From NCBI RefSeq assembly GCF_007097385.1, contig NZ_VJZS01000007.1, positions 62,001 through 126,000 on the forward strand: DNA of 64,000 nt, given 5' to 3'. The DNA is from Flavobacterium sp. ZT3R18. GTDB taxonomy: Bacteria > Bacteroidota > Bacteroidia > Flavobacteriales > Flavobacteriaceae. This document shows, piece after piece, positions 7,746-16,105 of this stretch. How positions within the stretch are numbered: position 1 is the first letter of the stretch; each line of letters begins with the position of its first letter. The notes beneath the pieces were generated by a model. It worked only from the letters and a program-made list of their open reading frames with translations. It searched no databases and was not told the DNA's origin. The translations under genes and the position numbers were made by a program.

Positions 7746-7970
7746 AATTAAACAGCCTCACGAAATCGCACAATGTTATTAAGGTCAAGAGATTTTAGAT
7801 TGTAGATTAACGATGTAAGATTTATGATTTGGTGTTGGTAAATATAAGATTATCATTTTTACGGAGTCTATCAGATCTGAAATCAAAAATCGTTAATCAA
7901 AAATCAGTAATCATTTTGTCAAATTTACCTTAATATTAATGACATTGCGAAATCACGAGGCTGTTTAATT
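7746..7970. mobile_element. MITE-like element with about 40-base imperfect terminal inverted repeats
   Basis: The left end (7746-7784) begins AATTAAACAGCCTC and ends TTATTAAGGT. The right end (7927-7970) is its imperfect inverse, ending GAGGCTGTTTAATT. The 140-base core holds AGATTTTAGATT-type and AATCAAAAATC-type repeats and no gene. The layout fits a small non-autonomous element or a very long hairpin between the convergent ends of the LysR and E1 genes. No target duplication could be identified with confidence. Confidence 0.6.
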
Positions 7971-7989
7971 CTATTAATGATTTAATAGT

Positions 7990-9966
7990 TTAATACTCCA
8001 AAAGTGCTTTCAACTCCTTTTCGAATCGGCCTTTCGGCAAATATTGATCTTCTAATGCTTTTGTAAACGGAATGGGAGAATCTAAACTCGCCACACGTTT
8101 TACTGGGGCATCTAGATATTGGAAACAATTTTCCATAATTAGTGCCGAAATATCGCTGGCAATACCACCAAACATAGAGTCTTCTTGATAAATGATTACT
8201 CTTCCTGTTTTTTTAACAGAAGCAAAAATAGCTTCAGTATCTAAAGGTTGTACCGTTCTTAAATCCAATACATCAGCTTTAATTTCAGGGTTTTTAGCTA
8301 AAGTATCCAAAGCCCAATGTACTGCTGCTCCAAAAGAGACAATCGTTACATCATTTCCTTCTTTTAGCAAAGCTGCTTTTCCTAATGGCAAAGTATAGTA
8401 ATCAGTTGGAACCTCTTGAGACAAGCTTCGGTATAATTGTTTGTGTTCAAAGAACAATACCGGATTAGGATCATTTATAGAAGCGTTCAATAAACCTTTT
8501 GCATCGTATGGAAATGCTGGGTAAACCACCTTTAACCCAGGTGTTTTGGTAAACCAAGCCTCATTGGTTTGCGAATGGAAAGGTCCTGCTTGAGTACCAC
8601 CGCCACAAGGCATACGGACTACAACATCCGCTTTTTCTAACCAACGGTAATGTGATTTGGCCAATAAGTTGACGATTGGATTAAAACCTGTCGAAACAAA
8701 ATCGGCAAATTGCATCTCTACAATGGCTTTGTATCCGTTGATAGACAATCCCATACCTGCAGAAACCACAGCGCTTTCGCAAATAGGTGTATTGCGTACT
8801 CGCTCTTTTCCAAATTGCGCCACAAAACCATCCGTTATTTTAAAAGCACCACCATATTCTGCAATGTCTTGCCCCATGATAACCGAGTTTTCATGACGTT
8901 CCATCGATTGGCGTAAACTACTGGAAATGGCATCTATAAAACGAATGTTTTCAGTTCCTGCCGAAGGATGAATTGCTTCGTGTGTGTACGGTTTGTACAC
9001 GTCATTTAATTCTTCTTCGTAAGTGGCTTCAATTTCGGGTTCAGCATTGGCAATAGCCAAACTATCGTCAATATCCTTTTTGATTTCCTGACGTATTTTT
9101 TCATCATAATCTGCCGTTAGAATATTATTTTGGGTCAGATAGTTTCTGTAATTGTCCACCGGATCTTTTGCAGCCCACATATCCATCAATTCCTGAGGGA
9201 CATATTTGGTACCACTCGCCTCTTCATGACCACGCATTCTAAAAGTTTTAAACTCCAATAAAACAGGACGTGGATTTTCAATCATAGAAGCTTTCAATTC
9301 AGTCAATAAATTATAAACTTCTAATAGGTTGTTTCCGTCTATAATATGACTTTCAATACCATAACCCACTCCTTTATCAGCGAGGTTTTCACAACGATAT
9401 TGCTCGTTTGTAGGTGTAGATAAGCCGTAACCATTATTTTCAATGATAAACATAACCGGCAATTCCCAAACCGCCGCAATATTCAAAGCTTCATGAAAAT
9501 CTCCCTCACTAGTAGCTCCTTCTCCAGTAAAAACGGCTGTTACTTTTCCGTTTTTCTTCAGTTTATTGGCTAATGCTATTCCGTCTGCAACTCCCAATTG
9601 AGGACCCAGATGGGAAATCATTCCGATAATTTTATATTGCTGTGTTCCAAAATGAAAACTACGATCTCTACCTTTGGTAAAACCATTGGCTTTGCCCTGC
9701 CATTGCGAAAATAAACGGTATAACGGAATGTCTCTTCCCGTGAAAACACCTAAATTTCTATGCATTGGCAAAATGTACTCATCGGTATCTAAAACCGCTG
9801 TAACACCAACAGAAATGGCTTCTTGTCCAATTCCTGAAAACCATTTGGATACTTTTCCTTGACGAATAAGGATCAGCATTTTTTCTTCAATTAATCTTGG
9901 CTTGAGTATTCTTCTATATAAATCTAGTAATTTCTCGTCGGAAAGGTTTTTTCTGTCAAAATTCAT
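7990..9966 (-). CDS. Fused alpha/beta E1 component of a 2-oxoacid dehydrogenase (branched-chain type)
   Basis: This thiamine-diphosphate enzyme decarboxylates a 2-oxoacid and passes the acyl group to a lipoyl E2. In the 658-residue protein, residues 1 to about 320 are the E1-alpha part, with the ThDP/Mg motif starting at GEGATSEGDF and ending at ENNGYGLS. Residues from about 335 to the end are the E1-beta (transketolase-like) part, with MGQDIAEYGGAFK and MPCGGGTQAGPFHSQ. Bacteroidota carry this fusion and it is usually named 2-oxoisovalerate dehydrogenase; substrate choice is inferred from the family. No E2 or E3 gene is adjacent. A TATCTTTG -7 box lies at 9990-9997. Confidence 0.9.
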   Translation of the reverse strand: MNFDRKNLSDEKLLDLYRRILKPRLIEEKMLILIRQGKVSKWFSGIGQEAISVGVTAVLDTDEYILPMHRNLGVFTGRDIPLYRLFSQWQGKANGFTKGRDRSFHFGTQQYKIIGMISHLGPQLGVADGIALANKLKKNGKVTAVFTGEGATSEGDFHEALNIAAVWELPVMFIIENNGYGLSTPTNEQYRCENLADKGVGYGIESHIIDGNNLLEVYNLLTELKASMIENPRPVLLEFKTFRMRGHEEASGTKYVPQELMDMWAAKDPVDNYRNYLTQNNILTADYDEKIRQEIKKDIDDSLAIANAEPEIEATYEEELNDVYKPYTHEAIHPSAGTENIRFIDAISSSLRQSMERHENSVIMGQDIAEYGGAFKITDGFVAQFGKERVRNTPICESAVVSAGMGLSINGYKAIVEMQFADFVSTGFNPIVNLLAKSHYRWLEKADVVVRMPCGGGTQAGPFHSQTNEAWFTKTPGLKVVYPAFPYDAKGLLNASINDPNPVLFFEHKQLYRSLSQEVPTDYYTLPLGKAALLKEGNDVTIVSFGAAVHWALDTLAKNPEIKADVLDLRTVQPLDTEAIFASVKKTGRVIIYQEDSMFGGIASDISALIMENCFQYLDAPVKRVASLDSPIPFTKALEDQYLPKGRFEKELKALLEY

Positions 9967-9989
9967 ATTTTCTTTTTTGTTGAATAGCT

Positions 9990-9997
9990 CAAAGATA
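9990..9997 (-). promoter_or_regulatory. Promoter -7 box of the E1 gene
   Basis: The minus strand reads TATCTTTG 24 bases upstream of the E1 ATG, matching TAnnTTTG. No convincing TTTG box is seen at 19-21 bases spacing, so only the -7 part is supported. Confidence 0.5.
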
Positions 9998-10203
9998 AAA
10001 AAATATAACAGGTTTAATGTTTTTTGTTATATTTTTTTAATTTGTTCCTAATTTATAAAAATGTAACTGTTAAGTGATTAGTGATTAGCTTGAAATCGTA
10101 AATCAAAATAGTTCTAATGATAGACTCTTCTTTTTTTTGATGTATCCAAAGGCTAATCACTTTTAACTAATTACTATGGACTAATTTTTTACAAATTATT
10201 CTA

Positions 10204-10211
10204 TATCTTTG
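10204..10211 (+). promoter_or_regulatory. Promoter -7 box of the dioxygenase gene
   Basis: TATCTTTG matches the TAnnTTTG consensus and lies 47 bases before the ATG at 10259. The -33 box is not clear. Confidence 0.5.
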
Positions 10212-10258
10212 TTCGTAAGAAGCTGTAAAGCTTCGAAAGTATTAAATATAGACATACT

Positions 10259-11209
10259 ATGCAAAACATTCCTAGTGTTAACTTGCGTGATTTCCTTTCG
10301 GACGACCCGAAACGTAAACAAAAATTTGTAAATGAAATCGGAAGTGCATTTGAAGACATTGGCTTCGTAGCGCTCAAAGGGCATTTTTTAAACGATCAAT
10401 TGGTTGAAGAATTGTATGGAGAAATTAGAAATTTCTTCGCATTACCATTAGATACCAAAAGCGGTTATGAAATTCCAGGAATTGGAGGGCAAAGAGGTTA
10501 TGTTTCTTTTGGAAAAGAACATGCCAAAGGCAGAAAAGAAGGGGATTTAAAAGAGTTTTGGCATTTTGGACAGTACGTGGATCAAGATTCCAAATACGCT
10601 TCAGAATATCCTGAAAATGTCGAAGTAAAAGAATTACCACGCTTTAATGTTGTAGGTAAAGAGGCTTATCAAATGCTGGAAAAAACAGGCGTTTATGTCC
10701 TGAGAGCATTGGCTTTGCACCTTGGTTTGGATGAGTTTTATTTTGATGAATATGCCAAAGACGGTAATTCTATTTTAAGACCGATTCACTACCCACCTAT
10801 TACAGCAGAACCTGCCAATGCCATTCGTGCAGCGGCACACGGAGACATCAACTTGATTACTTTGTTGATGGGAGCTCAAGGCAAAGGCTTACAAGTTCAG
10901 AATCATGATGGAGAATGGATTGATGCTGTTGCAGAACCAGATGAATTGGTAATTAATGTGGGAGATATGTTGTCTCGCCATACCAATAATAAACTGAAAT
11001 CTACAATTCATCAAGTGGTCAACCCGCCTAGAGAATTATGGGGAACTTCACGTTATTCTATCCCGTTTTTTATGCATCCGGTTAGTGATATGAAATTGGA
11101 TTGTTTAGCCAATTGCATTGACGCTGAAAACCCTAAAAAGTTCGAGGACATTACAGCTGGGGATTATTTATACGAACGTTTAGTAGACTTAGGTTTAATT
11201 AAAAAATAA
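10259..11209 (+). CDS. Isopenicillin N synthase-like Fe(II)/2-oxoglutarate dioxygenase
   Basis: The 316-residue protein has the N-terminal DIOX_N region (IPSVNLRDFL, then GSAFEDIGFVALKGH) and the C-terminal double-stranded beta-helix. Iron ligands are His194 and Asp196 (AAHGDINLITLL) and His251 (STIHQVVNPP). Arg265 and Ser267 (RYSIPFF) would bind the 2-oxoglutarate carboxylate. The family covers hydroxylases, desaturases and ring-forming oxidases, so the substrate is unknown. It is a single gene between the E1 gene and the SUI1-like gene. Confidence 0.9.
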   Translation: MQNIPSVNLRDFLSDDPKRKQKFVNEIGSAFEDIGFVALKGHFLNDQLVEELYGEIRNFFALPLDTKSGYEIPGIGGQRGYVSFGKEHAKGRKEGDLKEFWHFGQYVDQDSKYASEYPENVEVKELPRFNVVGKEAYQMLEKTGVYVLRALALHLGLDEFYFDEYAKDGNSILRPIHYPPITAEPANAIRAAAHGDINLITLLMGAQGKGLQVQNHDGEWIDAVAEPDELVINVGDMLSRHTNNKLKSTIHQVVNPPRELWGTSRYSIPFFMHPVSDMKLDCLANCIDAENPKKFEDITAGDYLYERLVDLGLIKK

Positions 11210-11278
11210 TTCTTATTTTTATAATGTAAAAAAGATGTCAAGTTCGCTTGATGTCTTTTTGCTTTTATAGAAATTAGG

Positions 11279-11331
11279 AACGCGGATAACGCGGATTTTA
11301 AATAAAGTTCAAATCCGCGTCATCAGCGTTC
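11279..11331. repeat. Inverted repeat of CGCGGAT units
   Basis: AACGCGGATAACGCGGATTT and the inverse AAATCCGCGTCATCAGCGTT surround a 12-base spacer. It lies after the dioxygenase and before the SUI1-like gene. It is one of several dispersed intergenic palindromes here. No T-run follows it. Confidence 0.7.
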
Positions 11332-11350
11332 AAAAAACATACAAAAAAAC

Positions 11351-11680
11351 ATGGATTTAAAAGACCAATTAAAAAACCTTTTTCCGGATCACGAAGTAGC
11401 TCCTGAAGAAGAAATTGAAAAAGAAGCACACGAATTATACGTTCAAAAAGAACCTATGATTTGTAAATTCGAAAAAAGAAAAGGCAAAGCAACCACTATA
11501 ATTGAAGGTTATGAAGGCACTGACGAGGATTTTAAAATTCTGGCCAAAGAAATTAAAACGAAATTGAGCGTTGGCGGTAGTTTTAAAGATGATTCGATTA
11601 TCATTCAAGGCGATTATCGTGATAAAATCATGGTTATTTTAAAAGAAAAAGGTTTTAAGGTAAAACGAGTTGGCGGGTAA
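11351..11680 (+). CDS. SUI1/eIF1-like translation factor (YciH type)
   Basis: The 109-residue protein has the small alpha/beta SUI1 fold in its C-terminal two thirds: a basic strand around KFEKRKGKATTIIEGYEG, then DFKILAKEIKTKLSVGG, then IIIQGDYRDKIMVILKEKGF. YciH-type proteins are thought to influence start-codon selection on the 30S subunit, but their bacterial role is poorly known. The N-terminal 30 residues are acidic. It is a single gene, with a Flavobacterium-type repeat downstream. Confidence 0.88.
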   Translation: MDLKDQLKNLFPDHEVAPEEEIEKEAHELYVQKEPMICKFEKRKGKATTIIEGYEGTDEDFKILAKEIKTKLSVGGSFKDDSIIIQGDYRDKIMVILKEKGFKVKRVGG

Positions 11681-11768
11681 ATAAAGTATTCAGTCTCAGT
11701 TTACAGTTTGCAAATGTAGTTTGCGAATTTTAGTTTAATTAAATATTCCCCTGCGAACTTTGCGTATC

Positions 11769-11782
11769 CCGATAGCTATCGG
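11769..11782. repeat. Short palindrome CCGATAGCTATCGG
   Basis: This perfect 14-base palindrome lies 33 bases before the nucleoside phosphorylase start, within GCGAACTTTGCG / TGCTTTGCGG repeat text. A related one (CCCGATAATTATCGGG) precedes the RND permease at 46086-46101, and a decayed one lies near 54.27 kb. Confidence 0.6.
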
Positions 11783-11814
11783 AATTGTGTGCTTTGCGGT
11801 TAAAAAAACATAAA

Positions 11815-12690
11815 ATGTCTATACAACAATCTGAATTAATACTCAATCCTGACGGGAGTGTGTATCATCTTAATTTGAAACCAGAACATATTGCCTACGA
11901 TATTATTTTTGTCGGGGATCAGGATCGGGTGGAGAAAATTACCAAGCATTTCGATACCATTGAGTTTTCGACCCAAAAAAGGGAATTCAAAACCCAAACG
12001 GGAACCTATAAAGGCAAACGCTTAACCGTGATGTCAACGGGTATTGGCCCAGATAATATTGATATTGTAATTAATGAACTGGACGCGCTTGTCAATATCG
12101 ATTTGGAAACCAGAAAACCAAAAGAAAAACTTACCTCTCTAAATATTATCCGTATTGGAACTTCGGGTTCTTTGCATGCCGATATTCCTGTGGATAGTTT
12201 CGTACTCTCAAAATTTGGATTAGGACTCGACAATATGCTCCGCTCCTACTTGATTGATGCCGTTTCTAATATTGAAATGGAAAATGCTTTTGTAAAGCAC
12301 ACCGATTGGGATTTACGTAAAGGTATGCCGTACGCAATTTCGTGCTCCGAAAAATTGCAAAAAATAATAGAAAGCGACAAAATGCACAAAGGAATCACGG
12401 CAACTGCTGGAGGTTTTTACGGACCTCAAGGACGGGTTTTGCGCTTGGATATTCAAGATGTCAACTTAAATTCTAAAATGGATAATTTCCTTTTTGAAGA
12501 CAATAGAATTACCAACCTTGAAATGGAAACAGCTGCTATTTATGGACTTTCGGCTCTTTTAGGACATCATGCTTTATCGTTGAATGCAATTATTGCCAAT
12601 CGTGCTAGCGGAACTTTTAGTGAAGATCCGTATAAAGCGGTTGATGAATTGATTGAGTATACTTTAAATAAACTTTCAAATAGTATCTAA
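11815..12690 (+). CDS. Nucleoside phosphorylase
   Basis: The 291-residue protein belongs to the PNP/UDP phosphorylase family, which splits nucleosides with phosphate for salvage. Family marks are IIFVGDQDRVEKI near residue 30, MSTGIGPDNIDIVINEL, IRIGTSGSLHADIPVDSFV and NLEMETAAIYGLSALLGH, which carries the ribose-binding Met-Glu pair. The start MSIQQSEL after AAACATAAA is preferred to a TTG ten codons upstream. It most resembles the uridine phosphorylase-like branch; the exact base preference is uncertain. DinB begins directly after its stop codon. Confidence 0.9.
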   Translation: MSIQQSELILNPDGSVYHLNLKPEHIAYDIIFVGDQDRVEKITKHFDTIEFSTQKREFKTQTGTYKGKRLTVMSTGIGPDNIDIVINELDALVNIDLETRKPKEKLTSLNIIRIGTSGSLHADIPVDSFVLSKFGLGLDNMLRSYLIDAVSNIEMENAFVKHTDWDLRKGMPYAISCSEKLQKIIESDKMHKGITATAGGFYGPQGRVLRLDIQDVNLNSKMDNFLFEDNRITNLEMETAAIYGLSALLGHHALSLNAIIANRASGTFSEDPYKAVDELIEYTLNKLSNSI

Positions 12691-13131
12691 ATGCAAAATA
12701 CAATCTTTAAATTTCAGCAGTTGCTTGATGAAAATGCGACTTACTTGCCAACAATTGACAAAACGGTTTTAGAAGCAAAAAATCCTGATAAATGGTCTAA
12801 AAAAGAAATCTTAGGTCACTTGGTAGATTCGGCGGTTCATAATTTAGTTCGTTTTACAGAAATAAATTATCTAGAAAAGCCTTATCACCACAGGCCTTAT
12901 AGTCAAAATGATTTGGTTAATTTGAATCAATATCAAACAATGGATATCAACGAATTAGCACAGATTTGGCTTTTATTAAACAAGCAAATTATTCGGGTTT
13001 TTAAAAATGCTGATGAAAAAGCACTCGATTATCAAATTATCATGAATGATGAATCGGTAATTGATTTGAAATTTCTAATGACCGATTATGTGGAACATTT
13101 AGAATATCACATTCTTCAAATTAAAGCTTAA
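12691..13131 (+). CDS. DinB/YfiT-like four-helix bundle protein
   Basis: The 146-residue protein has the DinB-like fold, with a metal-binding His triad likely formed by His46 (ILGHLVDSAVHN), and His134/His138 in DYVEHLEYHILQIK. Such proteins are metal-dependent hydrolase or thiol-transferase relatives with varied substrates. The ATG follows the nucleoside phosphorylase stop without a gap, so the two are co-transcribed and probably translationally coupled. No specific function can be given. Confidence 0.85.
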   Translation: MQNTIFKFQQLLDENATYLPTIDKTVLEAKNPDKWSKKEILGHLVDSAVHNLVRFTEINYLEKPYHHRPYSQNDLVNLNQYQTMDINELAQIWLLLNKQIIRVFKNADEKALDYQIIMNDESVIDLKFLMTDYVEHLEYHILQIKA

Positions 13132-13233
13132 CCATGACTTTAGGTGTAGAATGGTTTCCGAATTGTCATTTCGCCTCTAAAGGCAAAAGCATGATAATCC
13201 AAATCCAAATCATTTAAATCAAATACTAAAACA

Positions 13234-13755
13234 ATGAATATACTTTTAGAAACAGAACGCCTTATTTTAAGAGAAATAGTACCTACCGATGAAATGGCTT
13301 TATTTCTTTTAGACAGCAACCCAAACGTACATCAATACTTAGGAAATAATACAGTTTCTTCAATCGAGGAAAGTCGAAAATATATTGAAAACTTAAAAAA
13401 CCAATATGCTCAAAACGGTATCGGGCGATTTGCCGTGGTTTTAAAAGAGACCAATGAAATGATTGGCTGGTCTGGAATAAAATTCATCACTGAACCGGAG
13501 AACAATCATGTCAATTTTTATGAAATTGGGTATAGATTCATTGAAGAGCATTGGGGTAAAGGATATGGTTATGAATCGGCCAAGGCTTGGCTTGACTACG
13601 GATTCAACCAAATGAAGATTCAAAAAATGTATGCTTCTACCAATAAAGAAAACGCTGGTTCCATAAAAATCCTTAAAAAAATCGGAATGCAACAAGTTTC
13701 AGAATTTGACTGGAACGGTATTCCTTGCTATTGGTTTGAACTCGAAAACAAATAG
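13234..13755 (+). CDS. GNAT N-acetyltransferase (RimJ/RimL type)
   Basis: The 173-residue protein has the GNAT fold: LLETERLILREIVPTDEM at the N-terminus, the acetyl-CoA loop in HWGKGYGYESAKAWLDYGF (R/QxxGxG/A-like), and the late NKENAGSIKILKKIGM motif typical of the RimJ/RimL branch. Likely substrates are protein N-termini or small amines. It is followed after three bases by the transglutaminase-like gene, so the pair is an operon. Confidence 0.92.
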   Translation: MNILLETERLILREIVPTDEMALFLLDSNPNVHQYLGNNTVSSIEESRKYIENLKNQYAQNGIGRFAVVLKETNEMIGWSGIKFITEPENNHVNFYEIGYRFIEEHWGKGYGYESAKAWLDYGFNQMKIQKMYASTNKENAGSIKILKKIGMQQVSEFDWNGIPCYWFELENK

Positions 13756-13758
13756 GTT

Positions 13759-14313
13759 ATGACTGCTAACTTAACTTCCAAAGAGGAATTAACACAACAG
13801 CTTCTCGAATTAGGCATTTCTAATTGGAATGATGCATTGATACACGTAAAAAACATTCCCTACGGTCGAAACTCCAATCGCGAAGATTTGTCTTTGGTTT
13901 TAAAAGAAAACAAAGGCAGTTGCAGTTCTAAACATGCTTTTTTGAAAGAGATTGCCAATCAAAATAACATTCCAAACGTTCAACTGATTATCGGAATCTA
14001 TAAAATGAAAGAATCCAATACTAAAATTGGAACCATTCTTTCCGACAATAACATTGATTTCATCCCAGAAGCACATTGCTATTTGAATATAAATGGCGAA
14101 CGATTGGATTATACAACAGGATCCTCTAATTTCGAAAAAATAAAGAATGATTTGCTCGCAGAAATTGAGATTGAACCCTATCAAGTTGGAGAATTCAAAA
14201 TCAACCACCATCAGGATTTTGTAAAAAAGTGGTTAATTGATACCAAATCCAACTTTTCGTTTTACGAAATTTGGGCTATCCGAGAAAAATGCATTACCTA
14301 TTTATCGCTTTAA
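13759..14313 (+). CDS. Transglutaminase-like protein, small
   Basis: The 184-residue protein is not a named family that I recognise with certainty. It has the spacing of a papain/transglutaminase-like triad: Cys55 in NKGSCSSKHAFLKEIA, His106 in IPEAHCYLNINGERLDYT and Asp117 in the same strand. No signal peptide is visible, so it is cytoplasmic. It starts three bases after the GNAT gene, so joint expression is likely. A role in peptide modification is inference only. Confidence 0.65.
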   Translation: MTANLTSKEELTQQLLELGISNWNDALIHVKNIPYGRNSNREDLSLVLKENKGSCSSKHAFLKEIANQNNIPNVQLIIGIYKMKESNTKIGTILSDNNIDFIPEAHCYLNINGERLDYTTGSSNFEKIKNDLLAEIEIEPYQVGEFKINHHQDFVKKWLIDTKSNFSFYEIWAIREKCITYLSL

Positions 14314-14460
14314 TTGCCTGTGTATTAATACTTTTATCTAGGTATTTTTTGAAGGTATTTTTTTTTCGCCACAAATTAATCGCATTTTTTTTCTATTATA
14401 ATGTGTCTTGTCCTAAAATAGGTTTATACATTTAAACGACAATTAAATGAGAACAAGTAA

Positions 14461-14591
14461 AGTCCCTACGGGACAACAGCATGTGCGTAAATTTATAACT
14501 ACCAACATTTAATCCCTACGGGATATTGCTCCGTAGGAGATAAATGTTGGTAGAAAAACAAATTTACCGTGTCAATTGTCCCGTAGGGACT
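14461..14591. repeat. Nested palindromic element with CCCTACGGG cores
   Basis: The gap 14314-14797 has no gene. It holds an outer pair AGTCCCTACGGGACAA / TTGTCCCGTAGGGACT (14461-14476, 14576-14591), a middle pair with TAAATTT/AAATTTA, an inner pair CTACCAACATTTA / TAAATGTTGGTAG (14499-14511, 14541-14553) and a central TCCCTACGGGA. The whole could fold into one long hairpin. The layout resembles the clusters at 17.3 and 44.4 kb. Confidence 0.75.
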
Positions 14592-14797
14592 ATACGAGAC
14601 TAATTTACTTAGCTGTTTTTAATATGAACAACAAACTCATTAGTAACATTCTTTTAGACTAAAGCCACTATACTTAAAGAAATTCATGCAAATTCGTGCA
14701 ATTCGTGGCTACCTTTTTTAACAATTTGTGGAAACCTAATAAATTAGTGGTAAAAGCAATTATAAGACTTACATTTGCATTTTAGAACAAAACGATA

Positions 14798-15922
14798 ATG
14801 AAAATAATTCTTACGGGTGCTACAGGTGTTTTAGGGTCTCATATTATGTATGAAATTTTAGAACTTTTTATAAAAAACAACAATAATGACAAACTTTATA
14901 TCATTGCCAGAAATAAAGGAAACAATACGGCTCTAGATCGTATAAACGAATTGCTGTCAAGTGCTTACACTCCAAACATACTTAAAGATAAAGGACTGAA
15001 AAAACTTCACGAATACCTTGAAATCATTGATATTGATTTGGCTTCTATAAAAGATACCTTTTCTAAAAAAATAAAAGGAGGGTATTTTATTCATTCTGCT
15101 GGGTACGTTAATCTATCTACGGATGAAGACTTAAAAGAGAAAATTTTTGATGAGAATGCCAAAATAACAAAATCGTTATTTTCTATTTTTCATCCTTTTA
15201 TAAAAAAATTCATTTATATCGGTACTGCTTTTTCATCTGGAATTCGAAACGGACTAATTGACAATGATTTTCATAATTTAGATTTCACTCCAGAGCATCG
15301 CAATGCTTATGAAGATGCCAAATTTCATTCGGAAAACTTCATTGCCCAAGAATGTAAAACGCTGGGATTGCCATTTCAAATTCTGCGTCCGAGCGTGATT
15401 GGCGGGAAAATGCTTGGAAAAGAAAACAACTATTTCATTCCAAAATACATGGTTTTTTATCTTTTGGCCAAATTTTTTCACTTTACCTCACAGCGCAAAG
15501 GCGAGCAAGAAAATGTACGTTTCATCATCAACGAAGAAACAGGTCTGAACATCATACCGGTTGATTATGTGGCAAAAGTGATTGTAAATACGTTTGAAAG
15601 AGACGATATCGAGCAGCTTAATATTGTAAACGACAAAAGTTTCAATATTGTAAAAGGTTTGCAGCTGATCATGAAAGAGGTCGGTTATACCAATTTTACT
15701 TTAATACAAAACACCTTGGATTTTAAATACAAAAACACCATCGAGAAACTGTATTACGAAAGTATAGGTAAGCATCTAAAGCCTTATTTTATTACCAATG
15801 CCAACGAATATGACACCACATTGTTGAATTCAATTCTTGAAATTCCAAAATTAGACCACGAAGCGTTTACTAATATGATTCGCTATGCCATACTAAATAA
15901 TTTCAAAGATATTAATGTGTAG
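14798..15922 (+). CDS. NAD(P)-binding extended SDR, thioester-reductase/male-sterility type
   Basis: The 374-residue protein starts with the Rossmann motif ILTGATGVLGSH (residues 5-15) and carries YEDAK (Tyr171, Lys175) as active site. The following LPFQILRPSVIGG and the long helical C-terminus match the NAD_binding_4 (fatty acyl/thioester reductase) group. Such enzymes reduce acyl thioesters or act on sugar nucleotides. The specific substrate is not visible. It is a single gene between repeat-filled gaps. Confidence 0.82.
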   Translation: MKIILTGATGVLGSHIMYEILELFIKNNNNDKLYIIARNKGNNTALDRINELLSSAYTPNILKDKGLKKLHEYLEIIDIDLASIKDTFSKKIKGGYFIHSAGYVNLSTDEDLKEKIFDENAKITKSLFSIFHPFIKKFIYIGTAFSSGIRNGLIDNDFHNLDFTPEHRNAYEDAKFHSENFIAQECKTLGLPFQILRPSVIGGKMLGKENNYFIPKYMVFYLLAKFFHFTSQRKGEQENVRFIINEETGLNIIPVDYVAKVIVNTFERDDIEQLNIVNDKSFNIVKGLQLIMKEVGYTNFTLIQNTLDFKYKNTIEKLYYESIGKHLKPYFITNANEYDTTLLNSILEIPKLDHEAFTNMIRYAILNNFKDINV

Positions 15923-16105
15923 TTATTGCGGAGTTACTAAGAATCTGAGTTTCTGAGATGCTAGGAAATTTAGATTTTTAGTAACTCAGGCGCACAGGCT
16001 CTTAAAAAATGTTAAACAATATCTTAAATCAATAATTTGCGTTAGAAAGTATAGATAAAAAAAAGTACTTTTACGAAAAGCAATAGATCCCTACTTTTGG
16101 GTATT

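Noticed and set aside
7990..9966. Pyruvate dehydrogenase E1 as the name for the fused E1
   Set aside because: Bacterial PDH E1 of the homodimeric type is about 890 residues with a different order; the alpha/beta fusion of about 660 residues fits the branched-chain-type group better.
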